NCBI RefSeq assembly: GCF_026130175.1
Contig: NZ_JAIGNI010000032.1
Span: 32,730-96,729, forward strand
Origin: Lyngbya sp. CCAP 1446/10
GTDB lineage: Bacteria > Cyanobacteriota > Cyanobacteriia > Cyanobacteriales > Microcoleaceae
Length of the DNA: 64,000 nt
Direction: 5' to 3'
A program made the translations under genes and the position numbers. The notes under the pieces were generated by a model, which saw nothing but the letters and a program-made list of their open reading frames with translations, was not told where the DNA came from and ran no database searches. This document shows, in pieces, positions 29,020-38,395 of the stretch (its first letter is position 1; each line of letters begins with the position of its first letter).

Positions 29020-30063
29020 TTGATGATCAGTGAGAGGTTATTAAGTCAAGGAAATAGCGCAATTATGTCCATGCAATATGCTGCTGATTTTGACCAGAAC
29101 CGAGAAGTTTTAGCAACATCCCTCGTTGAGGAATTTCTCAGGGTAGAAAACTTTCAGAGAGCTTGGGAAAAGGTAGCAGCTAATCAAGGCGCTGCTGGCA
29201 TTGATGCAGAAACCATTGATGATTTTCGTCAAAATTTACAAACAAATCTCTTCCAGTTGAGAAAATCGGTTGCTAATAGCAGCTATCAAGCGCATCCCTG
29301 TAAACAAGTTTTAATCCCTAAAAATCAAGGCAGTTGGCGAGAATTAAAAATCCCAGCAGTCAGAGATAGAATTGTTCAGCAAGCTTTATTGAATGTTCTC
29401 GCCCCAATTTGGGAAACTAAGTTTTCTTGCTGTAGTTTTGCCTATCGCCCCAACCTGTCTTACTTGGATGCTGTGGAAGCAGTGGCTCGCTGGCGGGACT
29501 TGGGTTATAGTTGGGTACTAGATGCAGATATCGCTCAGTATTTTGATAATATTGACCACCAGCGGTTGTTAAGAGAGGTTAGGAAGCAAATCGACAATCC
29601 AGGCATTCTCTGCTTGATTAAATCTTGGATTGCGGTGGGGTTATTAACCCAAGACGGGGTTATTAGAACTGAGAAAGGGATTCCTCAAGGCTCTGTTATT
29701 TCGCCGATGCTTGCTAACATTTACCTGGATGATTTCGACAAATTTTTCTCGAATTCTGGTCTTCAGTTAGTCCGCTACGCCGATGATTTTGTGGTACTAG
29801 CTCGTACTAAAGAGCAAATTATTGGCGCTTACTCTCAGGTGGAACGATTGCTCAATTCTATGGGGTTGGCGCTGCATCCTGATAAAACTAGAATTACTAA
29901 TTTTGACCGAGGATTTCGATTTTTAGGTCACGGTTTTTTGGAAAGTGCTATCTTTCCTCTGGAATCGCCTCAGAATCTGGTGCAGTTAGGAGCCAAACAG
30001 AGTAAAGCTAGTAAAAAAAAAGGCTCGCGCTCCCCATACAAGTCAAAGAGAAAGCAGAGGTAA
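29020..30063 (+). CDS. CRISPR-associated reverse transcriptase
   Basis: A 347-residue reverse transcriptase of the group-II-intron-like type associated with Cas1. The palm motif YADD is at 253-256 (numbered from 29020), preceded by GIPQGSVISPMLANIYLDDF and LDADIAQYFDNIDHQRL. There is no maturase or endonuclease domain. The true start may be ATG 29023 or ATG 29065, the latter after AAGGAA. The stop at 30061 follows a nine-A run at 30013-30021; in the -1 frame the sequence continues open into Cas1. RTs of this type allow spacers to be acquired from RNA. It is the first gene of the adaptation operon. Confidence 0.9.
   Translation: MMISERLLSQGNSAIMSMQYAADFDQNREVLATSLVEEFLRVENFQRAWEKVAANQGAAGIDAETIDDFRQNLQTNLFQLRKSVANSSYQAHPCKQVLIPKNQGSWRELKIPAVRDRIVQQALLNVLAPIWETKFSCCSFAYRPNLSYLDAVEAVARWRDLGYSWVLDADIAQYFDNIDHQRLLREVRKQIDNPGILCLIKSWIAVGLLTQDGVIRTEKGIPQGSVISPMLANIYLDDFDKFFSNSGLQLVRYADDFVVLARTKEQIIGAYSQVERLLNSMGLALHPDKTRITNFDRGFRFLGHGFLESAIFPLESPQNLVQLGAKQSKASKKKGSRSPYKSKRKQR
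30013..30021 (+). other. Nine-A slippery run joining RT to Cas1
   Basis: Nine consecutive A near the end of the RT gene. From here the -1 frame reads on without a stop through RLALPIQVKEKAEVIPISS into the cas1 frame, so one slip would give an RT-Cas1 fusion. Programmed slippage, a natural inactivating indel and a sequencing error are all possible. Confidence 0.55.
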
Positions 30064-30155
30064 TCCCAATATCCTCTTTGAACCCTCCAGTTTGTGTAGA
30101 AAATATTGAATCTGAAAGCGAGCAAGCTCCTTCGAGAAATACTTGGAACAAAGAC

Positions 30156-31160
30156 ATGGCAACTATTTATTTGATTGAGCAAGGAACAGCGGTATATAAG
30201 GAAAATTTACGGTTTGTGATTTGGGTGGACGATGAGCCGAGAAAGGAAATTCCGATTCGCGAGGTTGAGCGAATTTTGGTATTTGGAAATATCCAAGTTT
30301 CGACTCAGGCTATTCATGCTTGCCTGCAAGAGCAAATTTTGATATTGTTTTTGAATTTATCCGGTTACTATAAGGGTCATCTATGGAATTGGGAATCCAG
30401 CCATCAGGCTAATGAATTGATGCAAATTGAGAAGCGCCAAGATGCCGCGTTTCAGTTACAAATCTCTCAAGCTATTGTGCGTGGAAAGTTGCTGAATTCT
30501 AAGCAGTTATTATTAAGGCTAAATCGGAAGCGAAAAGTAGCGGAAGTTGCCAGAGCGATCGCAGGTATTAATTCTGATATTGAGGCTCTGGCTACCGTTG
30601 ATAATGTGGATAGTTTGCGCGGTTATGAAGGCATTGGTGCAGCGCGATATTTCCCCGCGTTAGGCAAGTTGATTGCGAATCCGAGCTTTAGCTTTTCTCT
30701 GCGACATCGCCAACCTCCTACCGATCCGGTCAATTCTTTATTAAGTTTTGGCTACACTCTGTTATTTAATAATGTTCTAAGCCTGATAGTGGCTGAGGGG
30801 CTATCTCCTTATTTTGCTAACTTCCACTATGGAGAAGACAAAAAGCCTTATCTGGCCTTTGACCTGATGGAGGAATTTCGCTCACCTATTGTTGATAGTT
30901 TTGTGTTGAAATTAATCAATAATTCGATTTTCAAGCCTACTGATTTTGAAAGGATTGTCAGTACGGGAGGAGTTTATTTAAGTTATGGGGCGCGGCGTGA
31001 GTTTATCGAGCAGTTTGAAAGGCGGATGAACGAACAGCTTTCTCATCCTGATTTACAATCTCAGGTTTCTTATCGAGAGGCAATTCAGTTGCAGGTTCGG
31101 CGCTATAAGCGTAGTTTGGTGCATGGCATTATATATGAGCCTTTTTTGAGAACAACGTAA
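30156..31160 (+). CDS. cas1: CRISPR integrase Cas1
   Basis: A 334-residue Cas1 from ATG 30156 (MATIYLIEQGTAVYKENLRF). The catalytic residues of the family are present: Glu158 in GYEGIGAARYF, His224 in NFHYGED and Asp236 in FDLMEEFR. The reading frame extends further upstream, through PVCVENIESESEQ, back to the A9 run inside RT, so a fused RT-Cas1 is likely ancestral. With Cas2 it inserts new spacers at the leader end of the arrays. The cas2 gene follows after 16 bp. Confidence 0.95.
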   Translation: MATIYLIEQGTAVYKENLRFVIWVDDEPRKEIPIREVERILVFGNIQVSTQAIHACLQEQILILFLNLSGYYKGHLWNWESSHQANELMQIEKRQDAAFQLQISQAIVRGKLLNSKQLLLRLNRKRKVAEVARAIAGINSDIEALATVDNVDSLRGYEGIGAARYFPALGKLIANPSFSFSLRHRQPPTDPVNSLLSFGYTLLFNNVLSLIVAEGLSPYFANFHYGEDKKPYLAFDLMEEFRSPIVDSFVLKLINNSIFKPTDFERIVSTGGVYLSYGARREFIEQFERRMNEQLSHPDLQSQVSYREAIQLQVRRYKRSLVHGIIYEPFLRTT

Positions 31161-31176
31161 AGCTGAGGCTTACTTC

Positions 31177-31449
31177 GTGGTTGTTGTAATGTATGACATT
31201 CCTGATGACAAAAGGCGTACCAAACTTTCTAATTTTCTGGAGGGCTACGGGCGCAGAATTCAGTGGTCAGTTTTTGAGTGTTTTATTAACTTGGATGAGA
31301 TGCGACAACTACACCACAAGGTGAAAAAGCTGGTGAAGCCGGAGGAGGATGATGTTCGTTTCTACTGGATCTCGACTGAGGCTGCGTCGATGGTTTTGAC
31401 GATCGGCAGCTCCAAGTCAGAACCGCCCCCAAACTATTATGTAATCTAG
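31177..31449 (+). CDS. cas2: Cas2
   Basis: A 90-residue Cas2 starting with GTG 31177. The family N terminus VVVMYDIPDDKRRTKLSNFL, the following GRRIQWSVFEC and RFYWIS are all present. It forms the Cas1-Cas2 integrase and normally acts as a scaffold. It is the last gene of the RT-cas1-cas2 operon; the leader of array 1 follows directly. Confidence 0.95.
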   Translation: MVVVMYDIPDDKRRTKLSNFLEGYGRRIQWSVFECFINLDEMRQLHHKVKKLVKPEEDDVRFYWISTEAASMVLTIGSSKSEPPPNYYVI

Positions 31450-31574
31450 GTTTGAGCTAATATAGTGGTAGTTGACTGCTTCACCGACGCACTACCATGA
31501 ACTATTGGCGGTGGTTGAATTGTCCGAGTGTGGCGATCGCTGCGAGCATAGGTTTTGACAGTGCCTTTTATCCC

Positions 31575-31954
31575 CAAAGCATTGCTAGATAAGGGTTATG
31601 GATGATAGCTACTGTGGAAGCTATGTCTACCTACGCACCTAATTATACTTAACTGGTGAATCAGGGAATGAGGTGCGTAGGTAGAGGTTTTTGTGTAGTC
31701 CCGTTCGAGGTTTAATCCGTCAAAGCCTTGCTAAATAAGCTTTTTGACATTTAAGAGAGTTTCTGTATGCTCATCGACGCACCTCAGCTAGTCTTCAAAA
31801 GCCTTATGTTTCCGTTGATGTGCGTCGATGCCTTACCAGGATGGGGTTTCAGCTATGTTTTTTTCCCGATTTGTGAGCGGCTCTATGCTAAAATTTGGAG
31901 GTGCGTCGATTTGACGGCTGAAATCCTTTCTGGGTATAGGCTCTGCGGCGAACT
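31575..31954 (+). promoter_or_regulatory. Leader of CRISPR array 1 with paired GGTGCGTCGA motifs
   Basis: A degenerate module starting with CAAAGC is repeated at 31575 and 31721 (146 bp apart). Each copy carries an inverted pair: TCTACCTACGCACCT (31626-31640) with its exact complement at 31671-31685, and CATCGACGCAC (31772-31782) with GTGCGTCGATG (31820-31830). A final single motif AGGTGCGTCGAT (31899-31910) stands 56 bp before the first repeat, just after TGCTAAAAT, a possible extended -10 box. TTGACA (31744-31749) and TATGCT (31766-31771), 16 bp apart, form another candidate promoter. The leader of array 2 has the same plan. Confidence 0.75.
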
Positions 31955-33800
31955 CCCTACCGATGGGTTTAAATCGGATTAGTTGGAAACTCATTGAGCG
32001 ACTGGGTGTAGCCCATGTTTTCACCCTACCGATGGGTTTAAATCGGATTAGTTGGAAACAACTGAGACTGAGCCTCAGGAGGTGGGCAAGTAACCCTACC
32101 GATGGGTTTAAATCGGATTAGTTGGAAACCGTCGATGGTCCTTCAGAAGGACCAGGATAGTATGGCCCTCCCTACCGATGGGTTTAAATCGGATTAGTTG
32201 GAAACCAGTAGTGGTAAAACCACCTCCAAGCATAGCTACAACCCTACCGATGGGTTTAAATCGGATTAGTTGGAAACTCGCATATCCACTACTATGATTG
32301 GGTCTTTGGGGAATCCCTACCGATGGGTTTAAATCGGATTAGTTGGAAACATCCAGTCGTCATCTGGATAAATAGGTCCATTGACAACATCCCTACCGAT
32401 GGGTTTAAATCGGATTAGTTGGAAACATTTGTTCCTGCCAAGGTTCTAAAAAAAGTTTACCCTACCGATGGGTTTAAATCGGATTAGTTGGAAACTTACA
32501 GCATCATCATCGCCATCAATTAGATCAAACATGCCCTACCGATGGGTTTAAATCGGATTAGTTGGAAACAATCAGCTGGATATGGAATATCATTTATCCA
32601 TACGTATTTCCCTACCGATGGGTTTAAATCGGATTAGTTGGAAACCATTCAAAAAGGAAAATATTCAGTACATAAGCCCTACCGATGGGTTTAAATCGGA
32701 TTAGTTGGAAACCTCATGATCCTCTTCCTCAAATTTAGTTTTAAACCCCTACCGATGGGTTTAAATCGGATTAGTTGGAAACGATGATGGGACAATTGCT
32801 ATCGTAAGCACTAATGGCACCCTACCGATGGGTTTAAATCGGATTAGTTGGAAACTTGACCGTTTGACTCTTGGTCGTCTGCACAGTCATTCCCTACCGA
32901 TGGGTTTAAATCGGATTAGTTGGAAACGTCTTTCCTCTAACCATTCCTCGGTTATTTGTGTACACCCTACCGATGGGTTTAAATCGGATTAGTTGGAAAC
33001 TTAGCCACCACCGTACCTGTGTAGGTGTCATTGATTCCCTACCGATGGGTTTAAATCGGATTAGTTGGAAACTTTTATGAGTACGGTCTAGAGTTTAGTT
33101 TATGCTCCCTACCGATGGGTTTAAATCGGATTAGTTGGAAACGTTACGCCCGTAAATGATGCTGGCATCATAGTACCCCTACCGATGGGTTTAAATCGGA
33201 TTAGTTGGAAACATGAAATCAGTAGCAAAGGAGGCATTACCTCTTCCCTACCGATGGGTTTAAATCGGATTAGTTGGAAACTTGGTGGTTGGGCGGGCTA
33301 CGGCGGAAAATTGTCCCCCTACCGATGGGTTTAAATCGGATTAGTTGGAAACAAAAAGATGAGCCGGAATTCACTTGCATGGTCTGAGCAGAACCCTACC
33401 GATGGGTTTAAATCGGATTAGTTGGAAACTTTCTAATATCCTTTTGATATCAGCCGATTCTTCTTTACAAATCCCTACCGATGGGTTTAAATCGGATTAG
33501 TTGGAAACAGTAATGACATTCTGGACTTTGTAATTCGATTCACCCCTACCGATGGGTTTAAATCGGATTAGTTGGAAACTTTCTCTTTTCGGGTCTTAGC
33601 ACAAACTTGAGTGGTGTGGCCCTACCGATGGGTTTAAATCGGATTAGTTGGAAATGGTTTAGCTTTGGGAGCATGGAAAAACCAAACATAACCCTACCAA
33701 TAGGGTTCAAGCGGATTAGTTGGAAATGCTAGCAACATGACTGCAATATCTCGCAGATATACCGCCCTATTGAGCGGTTTAAATCGGATTAGTCGCAGCA
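31955..33800 (+). CRISPR. CRISPR array 1: 26 repeats, 25 spacers
   Basis: The repeat is 36 bp, starting CCCTACCGATGGGTTTAAAT and ending GGATTAGTTGGAAAC. Spacers are 31 to 43 bp. Twenty-three repeats are exact; the 24th (33620) ends in T, the 25th (33692) and the 26th (33765) are clearly degenerate. Decay at the right and the conserved leader at the left show transcription on the plus strand. CCGAT...ATCGG inside the repeat can pair and leaves a 13-nt tail (ATTAGTTGGAAAC) as a possible crRNA 5' handle. A terminator follows at 33806. Confidence 0.97.
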
Positions 33801-33805
33801 ATAAA

Positions 33806-33829
33806 AAAACCGCTCTTTGAGGCGGTTTT
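33806..33829 (+). terminator. Terminator at the end of array 1
   Basis: AAAACCGC (33806-33813) pairs with GCGGTTTT (33822-33829) around an 8-nt loop and is followed by further T. On the other strand a T-run also follows, so it can end both array 1 and the facing gene at 33895. Confidence 0.75.
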
Positions 33830-33894
33830 TCTTTGAGATAGCATAATTATCATTAATACCGATCGCCCCAAATTGACGAACTACCAAATCCAAA

Positions 33895-34710
33895 TCACAA
33901 TCGCCTCTGACAGCGCAAGCGATCGATCGCCACCAATAAAGCCGTAGAACCGATGTAGGTAGTGCCAAAACTCCAAGCAAAGCTAATAGTACCGACAAAC
34001 GCACCGTGTAAAGGAGTAGGCGGTTCTAAAACCAGAGTTGCTTCAGCGGAAGAAGAGTGTGAATCGCCCTTTAAACCCTGTGTCCCCAAATTGCTAACAT
34101 CCGCCGTTGCAAATAGCAATTGTCCCAGCGCCATATAGTACAACAAACCTTGAGCAATAAAAGCTAAAAAACGACCGCTGCGAGACATCCACTGACGGCT
34201 CCCCGTGAAATGTTTTTTATGGTCTAAATAAGCATCACTGAGGGAAGTGCCCTCCAAAATACCCGAACCCATCAAAGCAACAGCTTCAGTTATTGGAATT
34301 TGAGTCCCCAACATCGGAACGGCAATACCCGCACCTCCACTGAGCAAATACAGCAATAAATTGCTGGAAATGTAGGTAGAAACTAAACTAGCGATATAAA
34401 ACGTACCCAATACCGCCACCGCTGCGTAATTAAACAAATCCGGCTGATTAACTGCAATTTCTTTCTTTTTATCTGTTTTCAACCTTTGGGTAGCGTTCGT
34501 TGTCAAACCATCATTGAGTTCGGCCCACTCCGGTGCTAAAGTGGGTTGACTGAATTCAGATCGTGCATTTTGACCATTGCTCAGCCTTGTAGCTGCATTA
34601 CCGCGAATCCTGCTACCTAACATTTGTTTAGCATCCGTGCCTGGTATTGGCTGTTGATGACCATTTTTTCTGGGACGTTTTCTCTGATAATTCATAGGTG
34701 TTTGAGACAA
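33895..34710 (-). CDS. Multi-pass membrane protein of unknown family in CRISPR island
   Basis: A 271-residue protein I do not recognise. The first 100 residues are polar and basic (KRPRKNGHQQ), then come about five hydrophobic segments (near 100-125, 128-150, 178-205, 232-248 and 250-265). The middle loop reads LEGTSLSDAYLDHKKHFTG. It follows the lipoprotein gene by 30 bp and appears to share its promoter, which carries the CRISPR-locus operator at 35513. A membrane accessory or effector in the defence system is possible; the sequence alone gives no activity. Confidence 0.65.
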   Translation of the reverse strand: MSQTPMNYQRKRPRKNGHQQPIPGTDAKQMLGSRIRGNAATRLSNGQNARSEFSQPTLAPEWAELNDGLTTNATQRLKTDKKKEIAVNQPDLFNYAAVAVLGTFYIASLVSTYISSNLLLYLLSGGAGIAVPMLGTQIPITEAVALMGSGILEGTSLSDAYLDHKKHFTGSRQWMSRSGRFLAFIAQGLLYYMALGQLLFATADVSNLGTQGLKGDSHSSSAEATLVLEPPTPLHGAFVGTISFAWSFGTTYIGSTALLVAIDRLRCQRRL

Positions 34711-34740
34711 AAAGGTTAATAAGTTTCAGACTGATTAGGA

Positions 34741-35457
34741 TTAAGAACCTGCTACAGGACAGAGATGACGATCGACTAAACTCGGCTTCAGTACGGTAAT
34801 TTTATTAGCATAAATCTGAGGTATATAGATAGAACCAGGCTCGATCTGATTCATCGTATCAGCTAAATTCTGAGGTAAGATATTCCCCGACAAACCCCGG
34901 TCAATTCCCCGAAAAGGGTGAGCAAAGCCTTGAGGAGTCAATCGAGCATTAAAAGGTTGAATTTTTCCCCAGCGTGATTCCCTTTCTTCTAAAACGGGTT
35001 GAAGGGTAATGCCTCTTTGCCAATCAGCAGCAGGCAATGTCACAAACAATATAACTTTTTGCTGCTGTGCGTTGTAGTAGAGGCGGTGCATGGGGGAAGC
35101 ATCCAAACGTCCTGGCTGAACCTGCATTACCGTTTGTTTCTCAGCAATTGACCATTTTCCCCGGTTATCTTGTCGTACCCAAAAGAAACGGATAGCAGAA
35201 TCATTGACGGGCAGCAATACTACAGCGCGACCTTGCAGAGGATTATTGAGTCGAGCCACAGGTAAATTTAGCTGTAGAGAGCTTGAATTCAGTTGCGGTT
35301 GCAGGTTATCTCCCAAATTGAAAGATTGGCAACGAGGGGAATTTGCAATGGTTGATACAGCTTTGATATAAGAACGCTCTACAGCTAATGGTGAGAGCGT
35401 TTGACAACCAACTACGATCGAGCTTAAAAGCAAAACTATCTGTATTTTTACTTTCAT
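34741..35457 (-). CDS. Lipoprotein of unknown function in CRISPR island
   Basis: Start ATG 35457 (MKVKIQIVLL) gives a lipoprotein signal with lipobox VVGC, so the mature protein is probably membrane-anchored on the outer face. The 238-residue chain has no family I recognise; a beta-rich middle (RAVVLLPVNDSAIRFFWVRQ, KVILFVTLPAADW) is evident. A longer frame from GTG 35478 exists, but the lipobox favours 35457. It is followed by the membrane-protein gene, and an operator copy is 55 bp upstream, so this pair probably responds together with cas genes. Confidence 0.65.
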   Translation of the reverse strand: MKVKIQIVLLLSSIVVGCQTLSPLAVERSYIKAVSTIANSPRCQSFNLGDNLQPQLNSSSLQLNLPVARLNNPLQGRAVVLLPVNDSAIRFFWVRQDNRGKWSIAEKQTVMQVQPGRLDASPMHRLYYNAQQQKVILFVTLPAADWQRGITLQPVLEERESRWGKIQPFNARLTPQGFAHPFRGIDRGLSGNILPQNLADTMNQIEPGSIYIPQIYANKITVLKPSLVDRHLCPVAGS

Positions 35458-35512
35458 TTTTGAACCTAGCCCCCTCACAGAAACTTAACTAATCAAAATT
35501 TAATCTGTATAA

Positions 35513-35528
35513 GGAAAAGGAGATTTCC
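35513..35528. promoter_or_regulatory. Shared 16-bp palindromic putative operator, lipoprotein copy
   Basis: GGAAAAGGAGATTTCC, 55 bp upstream of the lipoprotein start. It is identical to the csx3/TIGR03985 copy except for one base. Confidence 0.65.
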
Positions 35529-35621
35529 GGTTAAACTGATATTTTCTAAGCGTTACCAGGCTCTGCCTGAAAACCAGTTATTTTACCAATTATTTATAAA
35601 ATTTTGAATAAAGTACAAGTA

Positions 35622-35647
35622 GGAAACGGCAATGCTGTGACGTTTCC
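35622..35647. other. Inverted repeat downstream of csx3
   Basis: GGAAACG (35622-35628) and CGTTTCC (35641-35647) form a 7-bp stem with a 12-nt loop, 60 bp after the csx3 stop. It may end transcription of csx3, although no T-run follows. Confidence 0.35.
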
Positions 35648-35707
35648 ATACTGTATTTCATACAATTTAAAAATTGGGAATTAGAGGTTAAATGGATTGA
35701 ACAACAC

Positions 35708-36694
35708 TTAAGATTGCTTGATCAACTTAACCACAAGATTAGCCAAAGCTTGCACCATTGGGCGACCGGAAACATCCTCTTCGCGTGTCAGGTGGTGAAC
35801 AGTACCTGCTAGTAGCGGAAAATCAATATTAGCTTCATCAAGAAATCCCTGCCAATCTTTCTGGACGCTAATTTCATCCTCTATAGCATCATACTTACTA
35901 TGAATTTCAGCAACCACTTTCAGATTTAAACGTTGACAAAATTCTCTCCATTCAGAAACTTTTGTTTCATCCCCCGATAAAATAACCGCGTGAGTTGCTT
36001 CTCCCATAACTCGTTCATTCTCAGGAGAGATTCTTCCGCCAACATCAATAATATTAATCGGTTGATTAGCGCTCTTTACCCAGCTAGCAACTTCCTTAGC
36101 CAATTCAGGACTGAAATCACCTTTGTTACTTAACTTGATGTCTTTTGTCGATTTTTCATCATTTTCGTAAGCTTCCTTATGCCAAGAACCTTCACCATCA
36201 GGACAAGCAGTAATCACATAAGGATAAGGTGCACCGAGAATCCCTAAAATTGCCTTTTTCAACCCATCTCGCAAACAAGATTTTCCTGAATGAGGAGGGC
36301 CGCACAGCACTACTTTAATCACAGTGCGTTCCATTTGCGACTCAGGAGTTTCGATCAAATCACCCACCTGATATTTCGATGAACCGTGAGTTATTGTCAC
36401 AATATAAGTCTTATGTCCCTTCTTGCCAATCTTAGGGTCTAAAATGGCAATGGCTTCGTATAAGTGAGATAATCTATGACCAAGGGCGTAAGCTACGGGC
36501 ACAGATTGAGGCCCGTCAATCATCAACACACCACCACCGGAGAGTTGTCCAGAGTCAATCATCTGACTTAATTGTTCCACCGCATCCCGCACAATACGAT
36601 CGCCCTTAGCAGGTAAAACTCGGTTAAATCCAACCCTTAAAACATCGCCTTCCAATCTCATTTGGTAACTATACATAATTTCTACTTTGTACAT
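35708..36694 (-). CDS. csx3: Csx3-AAA fusion, probable ring nuclease
   Basis: A 328-residue protein from ATG 36694 (MYKVEIMYSYQ). Residues 1-115 form a Csx3 domain (GVLMIDGPQSVPVAYALGHR, then THGSSKYQVGDLIE). The rest is a P-loop NTPase with Walker A GPPHSGKS at 132-139. Csx3 (Crn3) enzymes degrade cyclic tetra-adenylate and thereby switch off CARF effectors; the AAA fusion is a known cyanobacterial architecture with poorly understood output. The gene is divergent from TIGR03985 at 36784, with one operator copy between them. No other enzyme for signal removal is visible, so this is the likely off switch. Confidence 0.85.
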   Translation of the reverse strand: MYKVEIMYSYQMRLEGDVLRVGFNRVLPAKGDRIVRDAVEQLSQMIDSGQLSGGGVLMIDGPQSVPVAYALGHRLSHLYEAIAILDPKIGKKGHKTYIVTITHGSSKYQVGDLIETPESQMERTVIKVVLCGPPHSGKSCLRDGLKKAILGILGAPYPYVITACPDGEGSWHKEAYENDEKSTKDIKLSNKGDFSPELAKEVASWVKSANQPINIIDVGGRISPENERVMGEATHAVILSGDETKVSEWREFCQRLNLKVVAEIHSKYDAIEDEISVQKDWQGFLDEANIDFPLLAGTVHHLTREEDVSGRPMVQALANLVVKLIKQS

Positions 36695-36721
36695 TGACAA
36701 CTAGAATTCTGACATTAACAT

Positions 36722-36737
36722 GGAAAAGGAGGTTTCC
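36722..36737. promoter_or_regulatory. Shared 16-bp palindromic putative operator, csx3/TIGR03985 copy
   Basis: GGAAAAGGAGGTTTCC in the divergent intergenic region, 28 bp from the csx3 start and 47 bp from the TIGR03985 start. One site could control both genes. Confidence 0.7.
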
Positions 36738-36783
36738 AAACAGTGTTAATCTAGTGTAATTACCGAAAAACCAAGAAAGATTT

Positions 36784-38325
36784 ATGCGTCCCCAATTTAC
36801 CTACGCCCCTACCGTTAGATTTTTACAGGTGCTCGCACTAGGTTCTTTGAAACAAAACTTACCCAAAGCTGTACGGTTGTGGGTAATATTGCGATCGCTT
36901 TATGGTAGCGATAGCGATGATGTGAGGCTGAATTTGGGAGAACACTTTACTTATGAAGAATGGCGCAATCAGTTTTTTACTCAGGCCAACTCATTAGCTC
37001 GACAAAATCCTTCAGAGCAAGTCTACCACAAACGCGATGAAATTCCTCCTTTGCACGATCCCAACTGTCGTTGTGCAAAAAACATCACCGATTGGTTATT
37101 TGGGGGCGATTCAAGTCTTAGCATCTCCCAAGAAAATTGGCAGCAGTCTTTCTTACAAGTTTATCCAATTACACTGTCACAATTAGAACTATTTTTAGCT
37201 TCGGGAAACTTCCCTAAAGAGCCAGGAAGTATCAATAAACAGAAAGCTAAATCCAACTCTACAGAACCCCAAAAATCCTACGTACAGCCATTTCCCGACG
37301 GTCGTTTATTCGCAGTTACGGGCAAAAATTTGAAATATGATTTTGAAACACTAATTAAAATGGGTTGGCTAGAACCCACCAAAATTCAATGTTATCCTAA
37401 AAATACATACCTAAAAGTACACAAATTTCCCGTAATCGATAGTTTAAATGTTCAGAGCACTCCGGGAAACTTTATCACCCAGACTGATTTTACAGAAATT
37501 GCCGAAAACTACTGTCAACCGATTAACGGCGTTCAGCGATTTTTCATGCACGTTGAGTACGTTGTTTCAAAAGAAGCAATAGATCAAATTGGAAGTTGGC
37601 AGGAAAAGTTAAAAACAATTTGGGAGCAAACGCCAGTCCCTCCTATCAGAATTCAATACGATAGTGCTAGTTTGAATCGAGAAGGACAGCGGATTATTTA
37701 TCCAGTTTGTATTTACTACTTCCACCGCGCGCCCTACCTTTGTGCTTTTGGGCAAAAACCGAAAAATAAAAATAATATCGGTTGGCATAACTATCGCTTA
37801 GATCGAATTCAAACCATAGAAACTTTAGATTGGAACAATGGGAATGTTCCAGAAATGTTAAAAAGTTTTATTACCAAACAACCGCCTTCGCCGGAAAACA
37901 TTCAGATTCATTTAGCAGAAGCTTGGGGATTTGATTTTTATCAACCTAGACGGAAAATGTTGTTGCGCTTCGAGCGAGATTTTTATAGTCGCTATATAAT
38001 CAACAGCTTTCGTCACGAGACTTTTACGTTTATCAATGCCAAGGCTGATTTTAAGAAGTTTATTCGAGAGTACGCTCCCAATCAAACAGAACGAGAACTT
38101 TTACTAGAAATCTTAGAAAGTTTACCAAACAAACCGGATGATGATGAATATCCTTATGCCTACTATAGCGCTGATTTTAGGATTGATGAGCAGAATTTAA
38201 TCGATAATAACGTGATGATGCGCTTGAGAGCGTGGGGCCCCAAGGTAGAAGTTTTGCTACCGCTTGATTTGCGATCGCGCATTGCGAAAGACATGGAAGA
38301 TACTTGGAAGCTTTACCAGGCTTAG
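36784..38325 (+). CDS. TIGR03985-type CRISPR-associated protein, candidate regulator
   Basis: A 513-residue protein of the TIGR03985 kind. An N-terminal segment (FTYAPTVRFLQVLALGSLKQ) precedes a Cys-containing stretch (HDPNCRCAKNITDWLF, about 84-99), a winged-helix-like part (LKYDFETLIKMGWLEPTKIQ) and a WYL-like C-terminal half (RIIYPVCIYYFHRAPYLCAF, GWHNYRLDRIQTIE). WYL-type proteins sense nucleotides or ligands, and cyanobacterial relatives have been reported as repressors of CRISPR loci (from memory). It is divergent from csx3 with an operator between them, which makes it the best candidate to bind that operator, possibly autoregulating. Confidence 0.75.
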   Translation: MRPQFTYAPTVRFLQVLALGSLKQNLPKAVRLWVILRSLYGSDSDDVRLNLGEHFTYEEWRNQFFTQANSLARQNPSEQVYHKRDEIPPLHDPNCRCAKNITDWLFGGDSSLSISQENWQQSFLQVYPITLSQLELFLASGNFPKEPGSINKQKAKSNSTEPQKSYVQPFPDGRLFAVTGKNLKYDFETLIKMGWLEPTKIQCYPKNTYLKVHKFPVIDSLNVQSTPGNFITQTDFTEIAENYCQPINGVQRFFMHVEYVVSKEAIDQIGSWQEKLKTIWEQTPVPPIRIQYDSASLNREGQRIIYPVCIYYFHRAPYLCAFGQKPKNKNNIGWHNYRLDRIQTIETLDWNNGNVPEMLKSFITKQPPSPENIQIHLAEAWGFDFYQPRRKMLLRFERDFYSRYIINSFRHETFTFINAKADFKKFIREYAPNQTERELLLEILESLPNKPDDDEYPYAYYSADFRIDEQNLIDNNVMMRLRAWGPKVEVLLPLDLRSRIAKDMEDTWKLYQA

Positions 38326-38395
38326 TATTGAGTCCGTTCGGGGATGTTTGACGCGAGTTGGGCATTTGGCATAAAGGCGATCGTACTTCATACCC

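Noticed and set aside
31767..32024. Open frames on both strands in leader 1 and the start of array 1
   Set aside because: They lie in the leader with its repeated motifs and run into CRISPR repeats; no family signature.
35622..35647. GGAAACG...CGTTTCC as a sixth strong operator copy
   Set aside because: Length (26 bp) and centre differ from the 16-bp sites; better explained as a hairpin downstream of csx3.
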